DNA of 64,000 nucleotides from Martinezella lusitana (GCF_016901135.1 NZ_JAFEVL010000003.1:1-64000), one strand, 5' to 3'. Numbered from the stretch's first letter, positions 36,138 to 46,013 are shown. Made by a program: numbers and translations. The notes: a model not told the origin generated them from the sequence alone.

Positions 36138-39100
36138 TCAATTCAAAGTGAAGCTGAGACCGGCGCCGATACCGACTTGCCCGCCGGCTGCCGTACCCGA
36201 CAAATTCCCTCGAACCCGGCCATTTTCACTGGTGTAGCCTGCACCGAAGGCCAAGGCACCTTCTCCCCGCCACAGGCCGCCGCCGACCGCCACGCTTACC
36301 TTGCCGGGGCGATCGTCATAACGAAGCGATGCCGCGGCAAGCCCTATTGCGGCCGCCTGCCTCGCCTCCGAGCGTACGTCGCCAATCTCCTGGTTCAGCT
36401 GACCGAATTTCTGGTCCGTATAGCTGTTGGCCGCAGTCAACGTGTTGGCGGCAGCGGTGTCCGTATAGGATTTGACCTGAGTGACGCTATCGCCCAATTG
36501 GGCAACATTCACGGCATCCGTGGGGGCGACGCCCTTGCCAACGTTGGAGATGACCACCGGCGCATTGACGTCACCGCCCTGCAAGGTGATGCTGTTCTTC
36601 TTGCTGCCATCCGGATTGAGGTCATACGTGACGGCATTTTTGGTGATAGTTCCAACACCGGTCTGCAGACTTTCAACCGCGGAATTGGTGGCATAAAGCT
36701 GTGATCCGTTTATGGCGTCCGTACTGTCAGCCGAAATGCGGCCCGCCGCGACATTGGTTATGGTCCGCTCCGCGCCTTGAGCACCAACGCTGACGGTACC
36801 GACAGGCGTGGTCCCGGCAAAATCATAGTGCTGTCCTTGAATGGTCGTTCCGGACGTACCGACAGCCGCCTGTGTTACGGAACCGGAGCCCAATGCCACA
36901 TCACTGGCATTGTTGGCCTGCGCGCCCTGGCCGAGAGCAACAGCCCCCTGTCCCACGGCGGTGGCTCCATGTCCGGCCGCCAGGCTGTCCGTTCCGCTGG
37001 CGACGCTTTCCGGGCCAATCGAGACGCTATCAGTGCCTGAGGCCTGCGAGTCCGCCAGCGTCGAATTGGCATGGAAATACTTGATCCCGCCGCCGCTGGT
37101 GATGTTGGTCAGCGTGCTATCGACCGCGCCGAAGGCGTCATAGACGGTCGAATAGCTGTTGCCCTGGACATTGTAAGTCGGACCGGTGACCGAGCCATCG
37201 GGATTGACCACGGTCGTACCCCCGAAGAGATTGGCGACATTTTGCGAGACGCCACGCAACTGCGAGACGTTGACCGCGTCTGTATTTGCCGAACCGGCGG
37301 CAAGATTTGTCAACTTGCGCTCCGCTCCCGCAGAGCCGATCGACACCTCGCCGACCGAGGTCTGCGGGCTCGCAAGAGCGTAAGCCGTGTAGTTCGTCTC
37401 AGCGCCGACGGTGGTTATCGATTGCGCGCCGAGCGCAACGCTATTGATGTTGTTGCTTTGCGCACCAGCGCCGAGCGCGACCGATTGAATGCCCGCTGCC
37501 GTCGAATTCGTGCCGAGTGCCACGCCGTCAGCCAGCATGACGTGAGCGTTCTGGCCGATCGCCGTCCCGCCGGGCGCCACCTGATCAACGATGGCACCGT
37601 TGCCGATACCGATGCCGTTGTCCCCATTGACCACCGTGGTCGGGCCTACCGCCACCGACTCTGCGCCGACGGCGAGGGAATCGCCGGCGGCCGAGTTCGC
37701 ATGGAAGTATTTGCCCGGCGTCGTTGCGACCGAAGCGATGGCACCCTGGAGCTGTCGAACCGTGACGGCATCCTGAGCGCTGGTGCCGTCAGCGACGTTG
37801 ATGATTTGCCGGTAGGACGTGCTCGAACCGACCGATACTGCGCCCAAAAGTGTTTTATCGGTCGTATTGTATTGGATGAAGTTCGTTGGACCGGCCGCGA
37901 TCTGGCCAGTGGTCGGCGCCAGGGCGCGATCGGAAATCGATCCGGAGCCGAGGGCGACCCCACCGTCGATGGTGGCCTGGCTTTCTCTTCCAAGCGCGAG
38001 CGAACTGTCGGCTACAGCGGTAGCGTTATATCCGACCGCGGTGGAGCCGACGCCCTGAGCGGAGGAATCGCTGACAGCAAGCGTGCTGTCATTGGTGCGC
38101 ACATATCGGATGCCCTTACCGTTGGCATCCGTAAAGGTCGTCGATGTGTCGCCGGCAATATTGGTGATCGTATTGCCGAGATTGCTGATATCCGTCGTAT
38201 TCTGCGTGACCTGATTGCCAAGGCTGTCGACCGCCTGGTTGGTCGCGAAGAGCTGCGAGCCGTTGATCGCATCCGTCGAGGATCCGCTGATCCGCCCCGC
38301 CGCCACATTGGTGATGGTGCGCTCGGCGCCGACCGCACCGACGCTGACCGTCGAGGTCGGAGTGGTGCCCTGGAAGGTATAGGTCGTGCCGTTGATCACC
38401 GCATTGGGCGTGCCGACCGCGACGGCGGTCACCGAGCCGGAACCCAGCGCCACGTCGCCTGCGTTGCCCGCGGTGGCATTGGTGCCTAGCGCGGTCGCAT
38501 CCGCGGCGCTGGCATTCGCCTGTTTGCCGAGAGCGGTTGCTTCAACGGCGGTTGCAAACGCGTTCTGGCCGATCGCGGTGCTAGACGTCGCCGTGGCATT
38601 GGCATTGGGTCCAACGGCGGTGCTGTATTGGCCTGTGGCCTGGGATATGTATCCAAACGCCGTTGCATTGAGGCCCGATGCCACTGCGCCGTTGCCGATG
38701 GCCGAGGCGCTGACGCCGGAGGCGCTCGAGTTGGTGCCGGCCGCAATGGCGCTCGTCCCCGCCGCGGTCGAGACCGGCCCGATCGCGACCGAATCCGTAC
38801 CCGTCGCCGACGAGTCCGCCAGTGTCGAGTTCGCATGGAAATACTTGATGCCGCCGCCGACGTTGATGTTGTTGAGCGTGGTGCCGATGGCATCGACCGC
38901 CTGGTTGGTGGCAAAGAGCTGCGAGCCGTTGATCGCATCTGTCGAGGACCCGCTGATCCGCCCCGCCGCCACATTGGTGATGGTGCGCTCGGCGCCAACA
39001 GCACCGACGCTGACCGTCGAGGTCGGAGTAGTGCCCTGGAAGCTATAGGTCGTGCCGTTGATCACCGCACTGGGCGTGCCGACCGCGACATCGGTGACAC

Positions 39101-41726
39101 TGCCCGAGCCGAGCGCGACGGCGCCTGCGTTGCCGGCGGTGGCGTTGGTGCCCAGCGCGGTCGCATCCGCGGCGCTGGCATTCGCCTGTTTGCCGAGAGC
39201 GGTCGCTTCAACGTCGGTTGCAAACGCGTTCTGGCCGATCGCGGTGCTGGACGTCGCCGTAGCATTGGCATTGGGTCCAACGGCGGTGCTGAATTGGCCT
39301 GTAGCGTTGGATATGTATCCAAACGCCGTTGCATTGAGGCCCGATGCTACGGCGCCGTTGCCGATGGCCGAGGCACTGATGCCGGAGGCGCTCGAGTTGG
39401 TGCCGGCCGCAATGGCGCTCGCCCCCGCCGCGGTCGAGACCGGCCCGATCGCGACCGAATCCGTACCCGTCGCCGACGAGTCCGCCAGCGTCGAATTGGC
39501 GTGGAAATACTTGATGCCGCCACCGTTGTTAATGTTGGTGACCGTGGTGCCGATGGCGTCGACCGCCTGGTTGGTCGCGAAGAGCTGCGAGCCGTTGATC
39601 GCATCCGTCGAGGATCCGCTGATCCGCCCCGCCGCCACATTGGTGATGGTGCGCTCGGCACCCACTGCGCCGACGCTGACCGTCGAGGTCGGGGTGGTGC
39701 CCTGGAAGCTATAGGTCGTGCCGTTGATCACCGCACTGGGCGTGCCGACCGCGACCGCAGTTACCGAGCCGGAACCCAGCGCCACGTCGCCGGAGCTCGC
39801 GGCCGCCGTCGCGCCATTGCCCAGGGCGACGTTGCCGACGAAACCGGATGCGCCCGCGGTGGAGCCATTGCCCAATGCCACGGAGCCCTGGCCGATCGCC
39901 TTGTTGTTGTTGCCGATCGCAACTGCGCCGGCCGCCTGGTTGGCGGCGGTGGCGGTCGCTGTGCCGTCGCTGTTGGCGATGTTGTTGGCGCCGCCGGTGA
40001 AGGCGCCGGTGCCGCTGGCAAAACTGGGATCACCGATGGCGACCGCGCCGTCGCCGAAAGCGGTGTTGCCGGAGCCAATGGAAACGGCCTTGCCGCCTGT
40101 TGCCACTGCATTTTTGCCCATGGCGACCGCTTCCACCGAATCCGCTTTCGCGCTGGCGCCTATGGCGATGGCGCTGGTTGCGGTCGCCCCGCTTGCGCGC
40201 CCCATCGCAATGGCATCGACCTGGGATGCACTCACATCTGTACCGATGGCGATGGCGCTCTGTCCACTGGCGCCTGCTCCAGCAGTGCGCGAGCCGAGAT
40301 AGACGGAGTTTAAGCCGGACGCAGTCGCCGCAGCGCCGACAGCGACGGAATTCTGGGCGCTGGTTACGGCGCCGATACCGAGTGCGGTGCTGCTGAGCCC
40401 GCTGGCGTTGGCACTGACGCCGGCAGCGAGCGAATTGTTTCCTGTCGCCTGCGTTCCAGATCCGTACGAGGATGCGTTTGTGCCACTGGCGACAGCCTGG
40501 CGTCCTGTGGCAGTGGAATTGTCACCGCTAGCGCTGGCGCCGGCGCCGGTGGCAACCGAAAGAACGCCACTGGAATTCGCATTGTTGCCGAGCGCGATGC
40601 CGGAAGTCGCGGTACTGGCGACGATTGCGCCCGATCCTATCGCAACGCCGCCACCGGCAGCGAGCGTCTGCGCCTGGTTACCCAAGGCGACCCCGAAAGC
40701 TCCCGACGCAACGGCGGTAGGGCCGATGGCGACCGAGCTGGTCGCCGATGCAGCGGCTGACGCGCCGATGGCGATGGTGTTGGCGCCCGTGGCGTTGGCG
40801 AGATAGCCCACGGCAGCGGTCTGCAAGCCGGAGGCGGTTGCCCCGTTTCCGACTGCCGTGGACTGGTTCGCCGACGCTGTGGCGGAGGTTCCGAACGCGC
40901 TGGCCCCGGTCCCCGTCGCGGAAGCGCTCGAACCCACGGCGCTCGACCATGCGCCCGTGGCCGTTGAGGCCGTACCGAGCGCAACGGACTCGAAGGTAAA
41001 GCCGGCAGGAGCTGTGCCGCTTGCATTCGCATTCGTGCCAATGGCAACGGGAGAACCGCCGCCCGTTCCGGCGTTTGCCTTGGCGCCGACCCCCATGGCT
41101 ATCGCGGCACCGTTTGCAGATGAGGCGTTGGAGGACAATCCAATCGCTACCGAGGCGCCACCCGAAGCGCTGGCCGTTGAGCCGAGGGCGAGGGCGTTTG
41201 TCCCGTTTGCAGTGGTGTTGACACCGAAGGCTGAAGCTCCGTCCGCAAGTGCGCGGGCGTTCCCGCCTACGGCAAGAGCATTGACGCCGGTCGCGTTCGC
41301 GAAGACACCCATGCCTATGGCGTTGAGACCATTGACACCCATCGAATAGCCGATGGCGATCGAAGCATTGCCTGTTGCGGTGTTAGAGGTGCCCAACGCC
41401 ACGGCGTTCTGGCCATTCGCTTGGGCAGCGTTACCGATGGCGACGGCGTTGGGGGAGGTCGTTGACCCGCCGCCGGCGGCGTACTGCGCCAGCGCCGGCG
41501 TGGCGATGCCACCGAATGCGATCGTGCCCAGCGCCACAGCCCCACCGATTCCCAACGACCCAAGCCCCAACCCCTTACGCTTTATGCCAAGCGCGCGATG
41601 CGCCAGACGCAAAACCGCCATCAACCGCCGACGAAGCGAACGACTGTCGCTTCTCCCCGAAATCCAGTTTCGAGCAAATCCGGGACGAGATTTAGTCTGC
41701 AGATGCTCCCCAACGCATTCCTTCAT
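36138..41726 (-). CDS. Trimeric autotransporter adhesin (YadA type), 1862 residues
   Basis: This is a surface adhesin secreted by the type V(c) route. An extended signal region (GGAVALGTIAFGGIATPALA, cut near residue 80) precedes a long head made of degenerate AIGxxAxAxG repeats. Neck motifs follow (ERTITNVAAGRISGSSTDAI near residues 690, 912 and 1133; variants near 1470 and 1653). Recurrent KYFHANST segments occur in between, as in Brucella and rhizobial adhesins. The last 95 residues are the YadA membrane anchor (LNQEIGDVRSEARQAAAIGL, LASLRYDDRPGKVS-like start of four strands, end SFTLN). Its ATG overlaps the stop of a small upstream gene (ATGA). Internal 666-bp repeats make the length changeable. 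Confidence 0.95.
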   Translation of the reverse strand: MKECVGEHLQTKSRPGFARNWISGRSDSRSLRRRLMAVLRLAHRALGIKRKGLGLGSLGIGGAVALGTIAFGGIATPALAQYAAGGGSTTSPNAVAIGNAAQANGQNAVALGTSNTATGNASIAIGYSMGVNGLNAIGMGVFANATGVNALAVGGNARALADGASAFGVNTTANGTNALALGSTASASGGASVAIGLSSNASSANGAAIAMGVGAKANAGTGGGSPVAIGTNANASGTAPAGFTFESVALGTASTATGAWSSAVGSSASATGTGASAFGTSATASANQSTAVGNGATASGLQTAAVGYLANATGANTIAIGASAAASATSSVAIGPTAVASGAFGVALGNQAQTLAAGGGVAIGSGAIVASTATSGIALGNNANSSGVLSVATGAGASASGDNSTATGRQAVASGTNASSYGSGTQATGNNSLAAGVSANASGLSSTALGIGAVTSAQNSVAVGAAATASGLNSVYLGSRTAGAGASGQSAIAIGTDVSASQVDAIAMGRASGATATSAIAIGASAKADSVEAVAMGKNAVATGGKAVSIGSGNTAFGDGAVAIGDPSFASGTGAFTGGANNIANSDGTATATAANQAAGAVAIGNNNKAIGQGSVALGNGSTAGASGFVGNVALGNGATAAASSGDVALGSGSVTAVAVGTPSAVINGTTYSFQGTTPTSTVSVGAVGAERTITNVAAGRISGSSTDAINGSQLFATNQAVDAIGTTVTNINNGGGIKYFHANSTLADSSATGTDSVAIGPVSTAAGASAIAAGTNSSASGISASAIGNGAVASGLNATAFGYISNATGQFSTAVGPNANATATSSTAIGQNAFATDVEATALGKQANASAADATALGTNATAGNAGAVALGSGSVTDVAVGTPSAVINGTTYSFQGTTPTSTVSVGAVGAERTITNVAAGRISGSSTDAINGSQLFATNQAVDAIGTTLNNINVGGGIKYFHANSTLADSSATGTDSVAIGPVSTAAGTSAIAAGTNSSASGVSASAIGNGAVASGLNATAFGYISQATGQYSTAVGPNANATATSSTAIGQNAFATAVEATALGKQANASAADATALGTNATAGNAGDVALGSGSVTAVAVGTPNAVINGTTYTFQGTTPTSTVSVGAVGAERTITNVAAGRISGSSTDAINGSQLFATNQAVDSLGNQVTQNTTDISNLGNTITNIAGDTSTTFTDANGKGIRYVRTNDSTLAVSDSSAQGVGSTAVGYNATAVADSSLALGRESQATIDGGVALGSGSISDRALAPTTGQIAAGPTNFIQYNTTDKTLLGAVSVGSSTSYRQIINVADGTSAQDAVTVRQLQGAIASVATTPGKYFHANSAAGDSLAVGAESVAVGPTTVVNGDNGIGIGNGAIVDQVAPGGTAIGQNAHVMLADGVALGTNSTAAGIQSVALGAGAQSNNINSVALGAQSITTVGAETNYTAYALASPQTSVGEVSIGSAGAERKLTNLAAGSANTDAVNVSQLRGVSQNVANLFGGTTVVNPDGSVTGPTYNVQGNSYSTVYDAFGAVDSTLTNITSGGGIKYFHANSTLADSQASGTDSVSIGPESVASGTDSLAAGHGATAVGQGAVALGQGAQANNASDVALGSGSVTQAAVGTSGTTIQGQHYDFAGTTPVGTVSVGAQGAERTITNVAAGRISADSTDAINGSQLYATNSAVESLQTGVGTITKNAVTYDLNPDGSKKNSITLQGGDVNAPVVISNVGKGVAPTDAVNVAQLGDSVTQVKSYTDTAAANTLTAANSYTDQKFGQLNQEIGDVRSEARQAAAIGLAAASLRYDDRPGKVSVAVGGGLWRGEGALAFGAGYTSENGRVRGNLSGTAAGGQVGIGAGLSFTLN
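38230..39790 (-). repeat. Near-identical 666-bp tandem repeats inside the adhesin gene
   Basis: Two full units and a partial third have a period of 666 bases (222 codons). Each carries a neck motif, a KYFHANSTLADSSATGTDSV segment and the same AIGxxAxAxG series. Corresponding positions are 38386, 39052 and 39718. The units differ at few bases, so they are recent duplications or kept alike by gene conversion. Confidence 0.85.
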
Positions 41727-42142
41727 GCTGCCTTCTCCTCGCTATTGCCTGAACGACTGAGCGCGCTTGGATCCGCATCGGCGGCCAAGTCGTTGTTGAA
41801 ACTGTGTATTTCTTGAAGCATGCGCCCCATCTTGGCGCCCTGGCTTTCAATCAGCTCACGGGCACTCGTGACCCATGGCTGTGTCGGCTCCGGAACGGCA
41901 TACAAGGCGGCGTCGGTCCGATCGGGCGGGAGCCTCATCGCCACCAACGCGCGGCAGACATCGAAATGAAGGGCCGGCTCCCGCTCGGCATATGCCGGAG
42001 AGGTCAATCCAAAGACAAGACAGGCAAAAAGATGATCGAGTTCCACGCCAGTTATACGGCTGGCATATTGGCGTTCCAAGGCGGTCCAGGCCACCTCGAC
42101 TTTCGGAGCAAAGATCTCAAATTCCGGGAACTGAATGTCCAT
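41723..42142 (-). CDS. Small soluble protein at the head of the adhesin operon
   Basis: This encodes 139 residues with no signal peptide or membrane helix. Features are AWTALERQYASRITGVELDH, LFACLVFGLTSPAYAERE, and a helical C-terminus (LIESQGAKMGRMLQEIHSFN). The family is not recognised. Its stop overlaps the adhesin ATG by four bases, so it is translated together with the adhesin and could be a cytoplasmic chaperone or regulator of it (inference from position only). Confidence 0.65.
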   Translation of the reverse strand: MDIQFPEFEIFAPKVEVAWTALERQYASRITGVELDHLFACLVFGLTSPAYAEREPALHFDVCRALVAMRLPPDRTDAALYAVPEPTQPWVTSARELIESQGAKMGRMLQEIHSFNNDLAADADPSALSRSGNSEEKAA

Positions 42143-42156
42143 AAGCCCACCGAATT

Positions 42157-42197
42157 AATACCATAGCGAGTTTGGCCATATTTGCGGTGGTGGTATT
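42157..42197. promoter_or_regulatory. Inverted repeat upstream of the adhesin operon
   Basis: AATACCA (42157-42163) and TGGTATT (42191-42197) are reverse complements separated by 27 bases, just before the first gene of the operon. This could be an operator or a chance repeat. The region to the right is AT-rich. Confidence 0.3.
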
Positions 42198-42456
42198 TTA
42201 GAAAATTACGGACTATTTATAAAAAATTCCGGTCTTTACTCGGCAAACAGTAAGTGTGTCCGCTTTACCACACTCAATTTGAACTGCTCCGCTTTTCATT
42301 GGACCATGGCGCACGGGTGTCGTCCGACGATGCACAAGCACGCCACCAGATGGATGATTCTTCAGTGTAGACGGGGGCGTAACGGATCGCGCCGACGCCG
42401 AGACAGCCATTAGCGGACGTGCTCAAAATCGCAATCGTCGCTAGAGATAATACCGA
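42198..42456. other. Intergenic region between the adhesin operon and the AraC gene
   Basis: Contains the probable adhesin operon promoter on the minus strand (AT-rich at about 42195-42235). A 65-codon minus-strand frame at 42213-42410 shows no recognisable family. Confidence 0.35.
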
Positions 42457-43371
42457 TTACCTCGCAAATCGCAGCTCTGTCGGGGTTTTCCCCCTGTACT
42501 TCTTCATGGTGGCGGCCAAATGGCTTTGATCCGAAAATCCGGCCATGTAGGCGACTTCGGTAATCGCGAGCTCACCATCGACAAGCAGTTTTTCCGCAAA
42601 ATCCAAGCGCAGGTTAATCAGGTACCGATGCGGCGGCACTCCAAACGTCTTGGCGAACCTCACTATGAAGTGATTCGGTGAAATTCCCGCAACCGACGCG
42701 AGCTCGGCGATATGTATCTTTTGCGTCAGATGTTCCATGAGGTATTCTTGAACACGTCGAGCGCTAAGGGCGGAGAGCCCGCCCTTGGGTGACGCGGGCT
42801 GTTTCTTGCGGCGTGTATAAGTACGAAGCAGATGAATACCGAACAGCGTCACCAATGAGTCCAGATAAAGCTCATTCGGAGGTGCTTTCTCAGTCAGCTC
42901 GGCGGAGACCCTCTGGGCTATATTGAGGGCCCAGAGATCGACTGTACCGAAAGCAGGCGGCTCAAGCTCCACATCGGCGAGATCGAACTCATGAAGAGCT
43001 AACTCGGACAGCACTTCGGGGGGTATAGCTACGACGAGATTTTTTCTGGTCGCCAACCAGGCGAGGCTACTATCGACGCCCGCGGGATTAATGGCGATAC
43101 AGCCAACCGGCGCATCGTACTCCTGGATTTTGTCGCTGCCGAGCGAGGCTCTCAACTTGCGCGCGGGCGCCAGCACAATTCCTACGGAATGCTCCTTGGC
43201 TAAGAACGTCTGCGATCCAGGGCTGCGAATGGAGTGTATCACGCTCCCCCGCATGGTAGCCTTTCTCGGACCTGCGCTTTCCGGAATTATGTCGAAGACA
43301 TATCGTTCCGTCCGCCCAGGATCAATATCCCGGTAATCGGCTCGTTGCCGAGCCTCTTCCGCATCTCTCAT
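42457..43371 (-). CDS. AraC-family transcriptional regulator
   Basis: This encodes 304 residues. The C-terminal 100 residues hold two helix-turn-helices (HIAELASVAGISPNHFIVRF, then AITEVAYMAGFSDQSHLAAT with the closing KKYRGKTPTELR). The N-terminal 190 residues are a cupin-like AraC sensor region similar to the group that follows RGSVIHSIRSPG-type starts. It lies upstream of the adhesin operon on the same strand with a 314-base gap, and might control it. Its ligand is unknown. Confidence 0.92.
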   Translation of the reverse strand: MRDAEEARQRADYRDIDPGRTERYVFDIIPESAGPRKATMRGSVIHSIRSPGSQTFLAKEHSVGIVLAPARKLRASLGSDKIQEYDAPVGCIAINPAGVDSSLAWLATRKNLVVAIPPEVLSELALHEFDLADVELEPPAFGTVDLWALNIAQRVSAELTEKAPPNELYLDSLVTLFGIHLLRTYTRRKKQPASPKGGLSALSARRVQEYLMEHLTQKIHIAELASVAGISPNHFIVRFAKTFGVPPHRYLINLRLDFAEKLLVDGELAITEVAYMAGFSDQSHLAATMKKYRGKTPTELRFAR

Positions 43372-43673
43372 TCTGTATCGCCCCGCCGAACGAAATCATT
43401 TATGCACGAACAAGCAGGCAGGACTTCAATCTTTGCTTGAAATCCCTTTCTTTTCCCAACCCCACTTGCCGCACAGCGCCGCCAAAAATCAGCGGAACGC
43501 GCGGACTTTAGATAGGACAGAACAGTTAATAGTGAAGGTGGAAATGTGTGTGAAACAAAAGAAAGAATCGGTTGATTGCACCTTTCCTCGATAAGTGCCT
43601 GGACGTGGTGCTAGCCGGCCGATCGCTCTCCAGATTGAGACTGAGCTTCCTACCTTACCGCAAGAGCCTCTGG
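43372..43673. other. Intergenic stretch, no gene supported
   Basis: This separates the AraC start from the end of a small minus-strand gene. It contains the AraC promoter by position. No recognised coding sequence. Confidence 0.35.
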
Positions 43674-43874
43674 TTACAAATCACCGCGACGGTCCTCATA
43701 GAGATCCCATGAGAGGTCCACCAAGGCCAGAAGAACATCCTTCTGATTCCATCCAGCCGCAACCGCTGCCCGGACAATTTCATCGATGAGAGGCAGCAAT
43801 TGGCGCTGGCACTCGGTCGAGATGTCGGCAGCGGCGTCACCCGCCGGAGGTTCACCGAAGTTGAACTTCACCAT
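43674..43874 (-). CDS. Small conserved-type hypothetical protein
   Basis: This encodes 66 residues: MVKFNFGEPPAGDAAADIST, then an acidic helical end (VAAGWNQKDVLLALVDLSWD). GGGAGG precedes ATG 43874 at good spacing. The longer frame to 43943 adds a Cys/Tyr-rich segment that does not fit. The pattern of a GW.xxDVLLALVxL helix occurs in short rhizobial proteins of unknown role. Confidence 0.55.
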   Translation of the reverse strand: MVKFNFGEPPAGDAAADISTECQRQLLPLIDEIVRAAVAAGWNQKDVLLALVDLSWDLYEDRRGDL

Positions 43875-44296
43875 TAATCCTCCCATGCAATCAATATATC
43901 GGTAACCATATTCATAACATAAGATAAATCCGGCAAGAAACATAGAACCCTTGAAGGGCTGCTCCAGATCACAGCAATTCTATGCTTCGCCGCAGCAACG
44001 TGGGTTAGGGCCACCTTAAAGTATGACTTAACGCTTAATGGGGTGGCTTGTTTTAAATACTGCTATGATAATATGTTTGTTGAACGTTCTACGAATCAAC
44101 AAAACGGCCTTGATCCCGATGACATCACACTGATCGCGGTTGTTTTCGGCGCGCCTGCCCTGAACGCACGCGAAAGCGACCGGCATGAACGACGAGCAGG
44201 CGCAAGCAAGGGCCTTCGGCTTCCCTTCCGGACGGATATTTACGACTGTTGCGACCTGTGACGGCCGTCTTGGGAGGGCCTGACGCATCCAAGGGC
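43875..44296. other. Intergenic stretch, no gene supported
   Basis: Frames on both strands (for example 44043-44261 plus and 44028-44318 minus) are mutual shadows without family resemblance or clear ribosome binding sites. Confidence 0.35.
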
Positions 44297-44989
44297 TCAG
44301 TACTGCGCCAATCCACATTGCTGCAAAGAGCCTATCGCTGCAGATTTATCACGAAAGTCCGACACCACGGTTGCTCCCGCCCTTGCGAGGATTTCCGCCT
44401 TCGGGCCTGTTCCTACACCGAGGAAGTGCAACCCCAGGGCCGCGGCAGTCCTCAGGTCCCAAATTCCGTCACCGATCGAGACAACCCTGCCTGGGGTGTG
44501 GGCGTAGTGTATTCGAGCTGCTTCAATCGCCTGCGTGACCAATTCTTCCCGTGTTACATATTCGGATGCGGTCACGAGCAAATCATCTGCGAAGTTGACA
44601 CCGATTGCACTCAGTTTTCTTCGTGACATTTTACGCAGCCCACCTGTCGCGAAGGCAACAGCCCAGCCCGCATCTCTCAGATGTTCGACAAAGGCGGCCG
44701 CACCAGCAATTTCGGCAATGATCCGCCCCCGGCTGGTCTCTTCGAATTCGTTTTCCAAACGAATGTGGAATTCGCCGCGCTCCTCCAGCGATGGTCGCCT
44801 GCCGTAAGCAGAGGACCACGCTTCTTCGAAGATGGCTGTATCGGTATGATGCGTGTAGCTCGCCCAATCCCGATTGAGTGAAGGGAAGGAAAAGCCTTCC
44901 ATGACCGAGAGGAACGCCGTCTGGTGAAGGGGGATGCTGTCGGACAGAGTGCCATCGATATCGAATATGGCCAGCGGGCGATTGGTCAT
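44297..44989 (-). CDS. HAD-superfamily phosphatase-like hydrolase
   Basis: This encodes 230 residues. The nucleophile motif is LAIFDIDGTLSDS. Motif II Thr is in VAFATGGLRK, the motif III Lys lies near RRKLSAIGV, and motif IV acidic residues are in VSIGDGIWDLRTA. The cap of about 75 residues is of the phosphoglycolate-phosphatase type. It is likely a small-molecule phosphatase; the substrate cannot be told. It is a single gene, and its neighbour upstream on the same strand is a RraA-type gene 209 bases away. Confidence 0.85.
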   Translation of the reverse strand: MTNRPLAIFDIDGTLSDSIPLHQTAFLSVMEGFSFPSLNRDWASYTHHTDTAIFEEAWSSAYGRRPSLEERGEFHIRLENEFEETSRGRIIAEIAGAAAFVEHLRDAGWAVAFATGGLRKMSRRKLSAIGVNFADDLLVTASEYVTREELVTQAIEAARIHYAHTPGRVVSIGDGIWDLRTAAALGLHFLGVGTGPKAEILARAGATVVSDFRDKSAAIGSLQQCGLAQY

Positions 44990-45197
44990 GACGTCCTTCC
45001 GGGAGCGAAATTCATTCGAGAAGATGTGACGAACATATCGCTTCGATCTTACCGAATATTCAAGCCCGAGGCCGCAAGCGCGCTTGGATCTATGCCAAGG
45101 CGCACTTGCACAAGAACGGCTCGACGATGTGGAACATCATCGTAAGCGCAGACGATCAATCGGCCTCGTCTGCAGGAAGCCTATGCCGCTTTCGTTG

Positions 45198-45872
45198 TCA
45201 GCTTTCGATCACCAATCCCTTGGCCTTCAAAACGGCTTCGAGATTACTGACCTCCACCACTGACTTTCCGGCCTTGTATGCCGCGATGTAGCCCGCTTCG
45301 GCGTCTTCTCTGGCCTGCGCCAGTTTGACGACCTCGACGGCCTCCGATTTGCGCACGACGACCAGACCGTCGGCATCCCCGACGATGATGTCGCCCGGAT
45401 GGACGATCTCGTCACCGATCATGATCGGCTCGTTGGTGGTGCCGAGCGTTTCCTTGACGGTGCCCTTGATGCAGACGCTGAGCGAAAACACCGGAAAATC
45501 CAGCTCGCGCAGTTGCAGCGTGTCACGCACTCCCGTGTCGGTCACAAGCCCGCCGATACCCTTTGCGAGGCAGGCATTGGCAAGAACGTCGCCGAACGAG
45601 CCGGCCTCTTCATATTCGCCGGCGGAGACGACGATGATGTCGCCGGGCTGTGCGTAGTTGATCGCCACCTGGAGCATGATGTTGTCGCGCGGCGCGCATT
45701 TGACGGTGAAGGCGGGTCCGCAGAGCTTCATCCTGTAATCGATCGGCTTAAGCCGGGAAGACAGCGCGCCGCGGCGCCCCTGGGCCTCGTGAAGGGTCGC
45801 CGGCGAAAACTTCGCGATCGCCGCGATCTCTTCCTTGCCAGGGCGATCGATCTTTTGCTTCAATATCACCAT
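45198..45872 (-). CDS. RraA/LigK-type aldolase or oxaloacetate decarboxylase
   Basis: This encodes 224 residues of the RraA fold. It has SPATLHEAQGRRGAL, then CGPAFTVKCAPRDNIMLQVA, and the metal and substrate motif GGLVTDTGVRDTLQLRELDF, with HPGDIIVGDADGLVVV near the end. The Arg-Asp pair and Asp are kept as in class II pyruvate aldolases (4-carboxy-4-hydroxy-2-oxoadipate or HMG aldolase, which also decarboxylate oxaloacetate), rather than in the RNase E inhibitor RraA. It is the last gene of an operon with an amino-acid ABC transporter and an SDR, so a catabolic lyase fits. GGAG lies before ATG 45872. Confidence 0.8.
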   Translation of the reverse strand: MVILKQKIDRPGKEEIAAIAKFSPATLHEAQGRRGALSSRLKPIDYRMKLCGPAFTVKCAPRDNIMLQVAINYAQPGDIIVVSAGEYEEAGSFGDVLANACLAKGIGGLVTDTGVRDTLQLRELDFPVFSLSVCIKGTVKETLGTTNEPIMIGDEIVHPGDIIVGDADGLVVVRKSEAVEVVKLAQAREDAEAGYIAAYKAGKSVVEVSNLEAVLKAKGLVIES

Positions 45873-46013
45873 TTCATGTTTCTCCAGACCAATTGGCGAT
45901 TGCAGGCCCGCTCCACCGAGCAGGCCGAAAAATGTCGTGCGACCGCGATACGGCACGGCAAGATGCCGGCCGCATCGCTGAAAGCGTCTGGGCATTCGCG
46001 CCCCGTTGCGGAA

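Noticed and set aside
38230..39790. CRISPR-like repeats in the adhesin region
   Set aside because: The repeats are 666 bp, in-frame and coding; no 25- to 40-bp repeats with unique spacers and no cas genes were seen.
38628..40313. 561-codon open frame on the plus strand inside the adhesin gene, and similar ones at 37071-38489
   Set aside because: They mirror the GC-rich repeats of the minus-strand adhesin, have Arg-rich low-complexity translations and no start signals; they are shadows.
42213..42410. Third copy of the palindromic element near 42.3 kb (TCGTCCGACGA)
   Set aside because: Only a short self-complementary core is shared; the order of stems and flanking similarity are missing.
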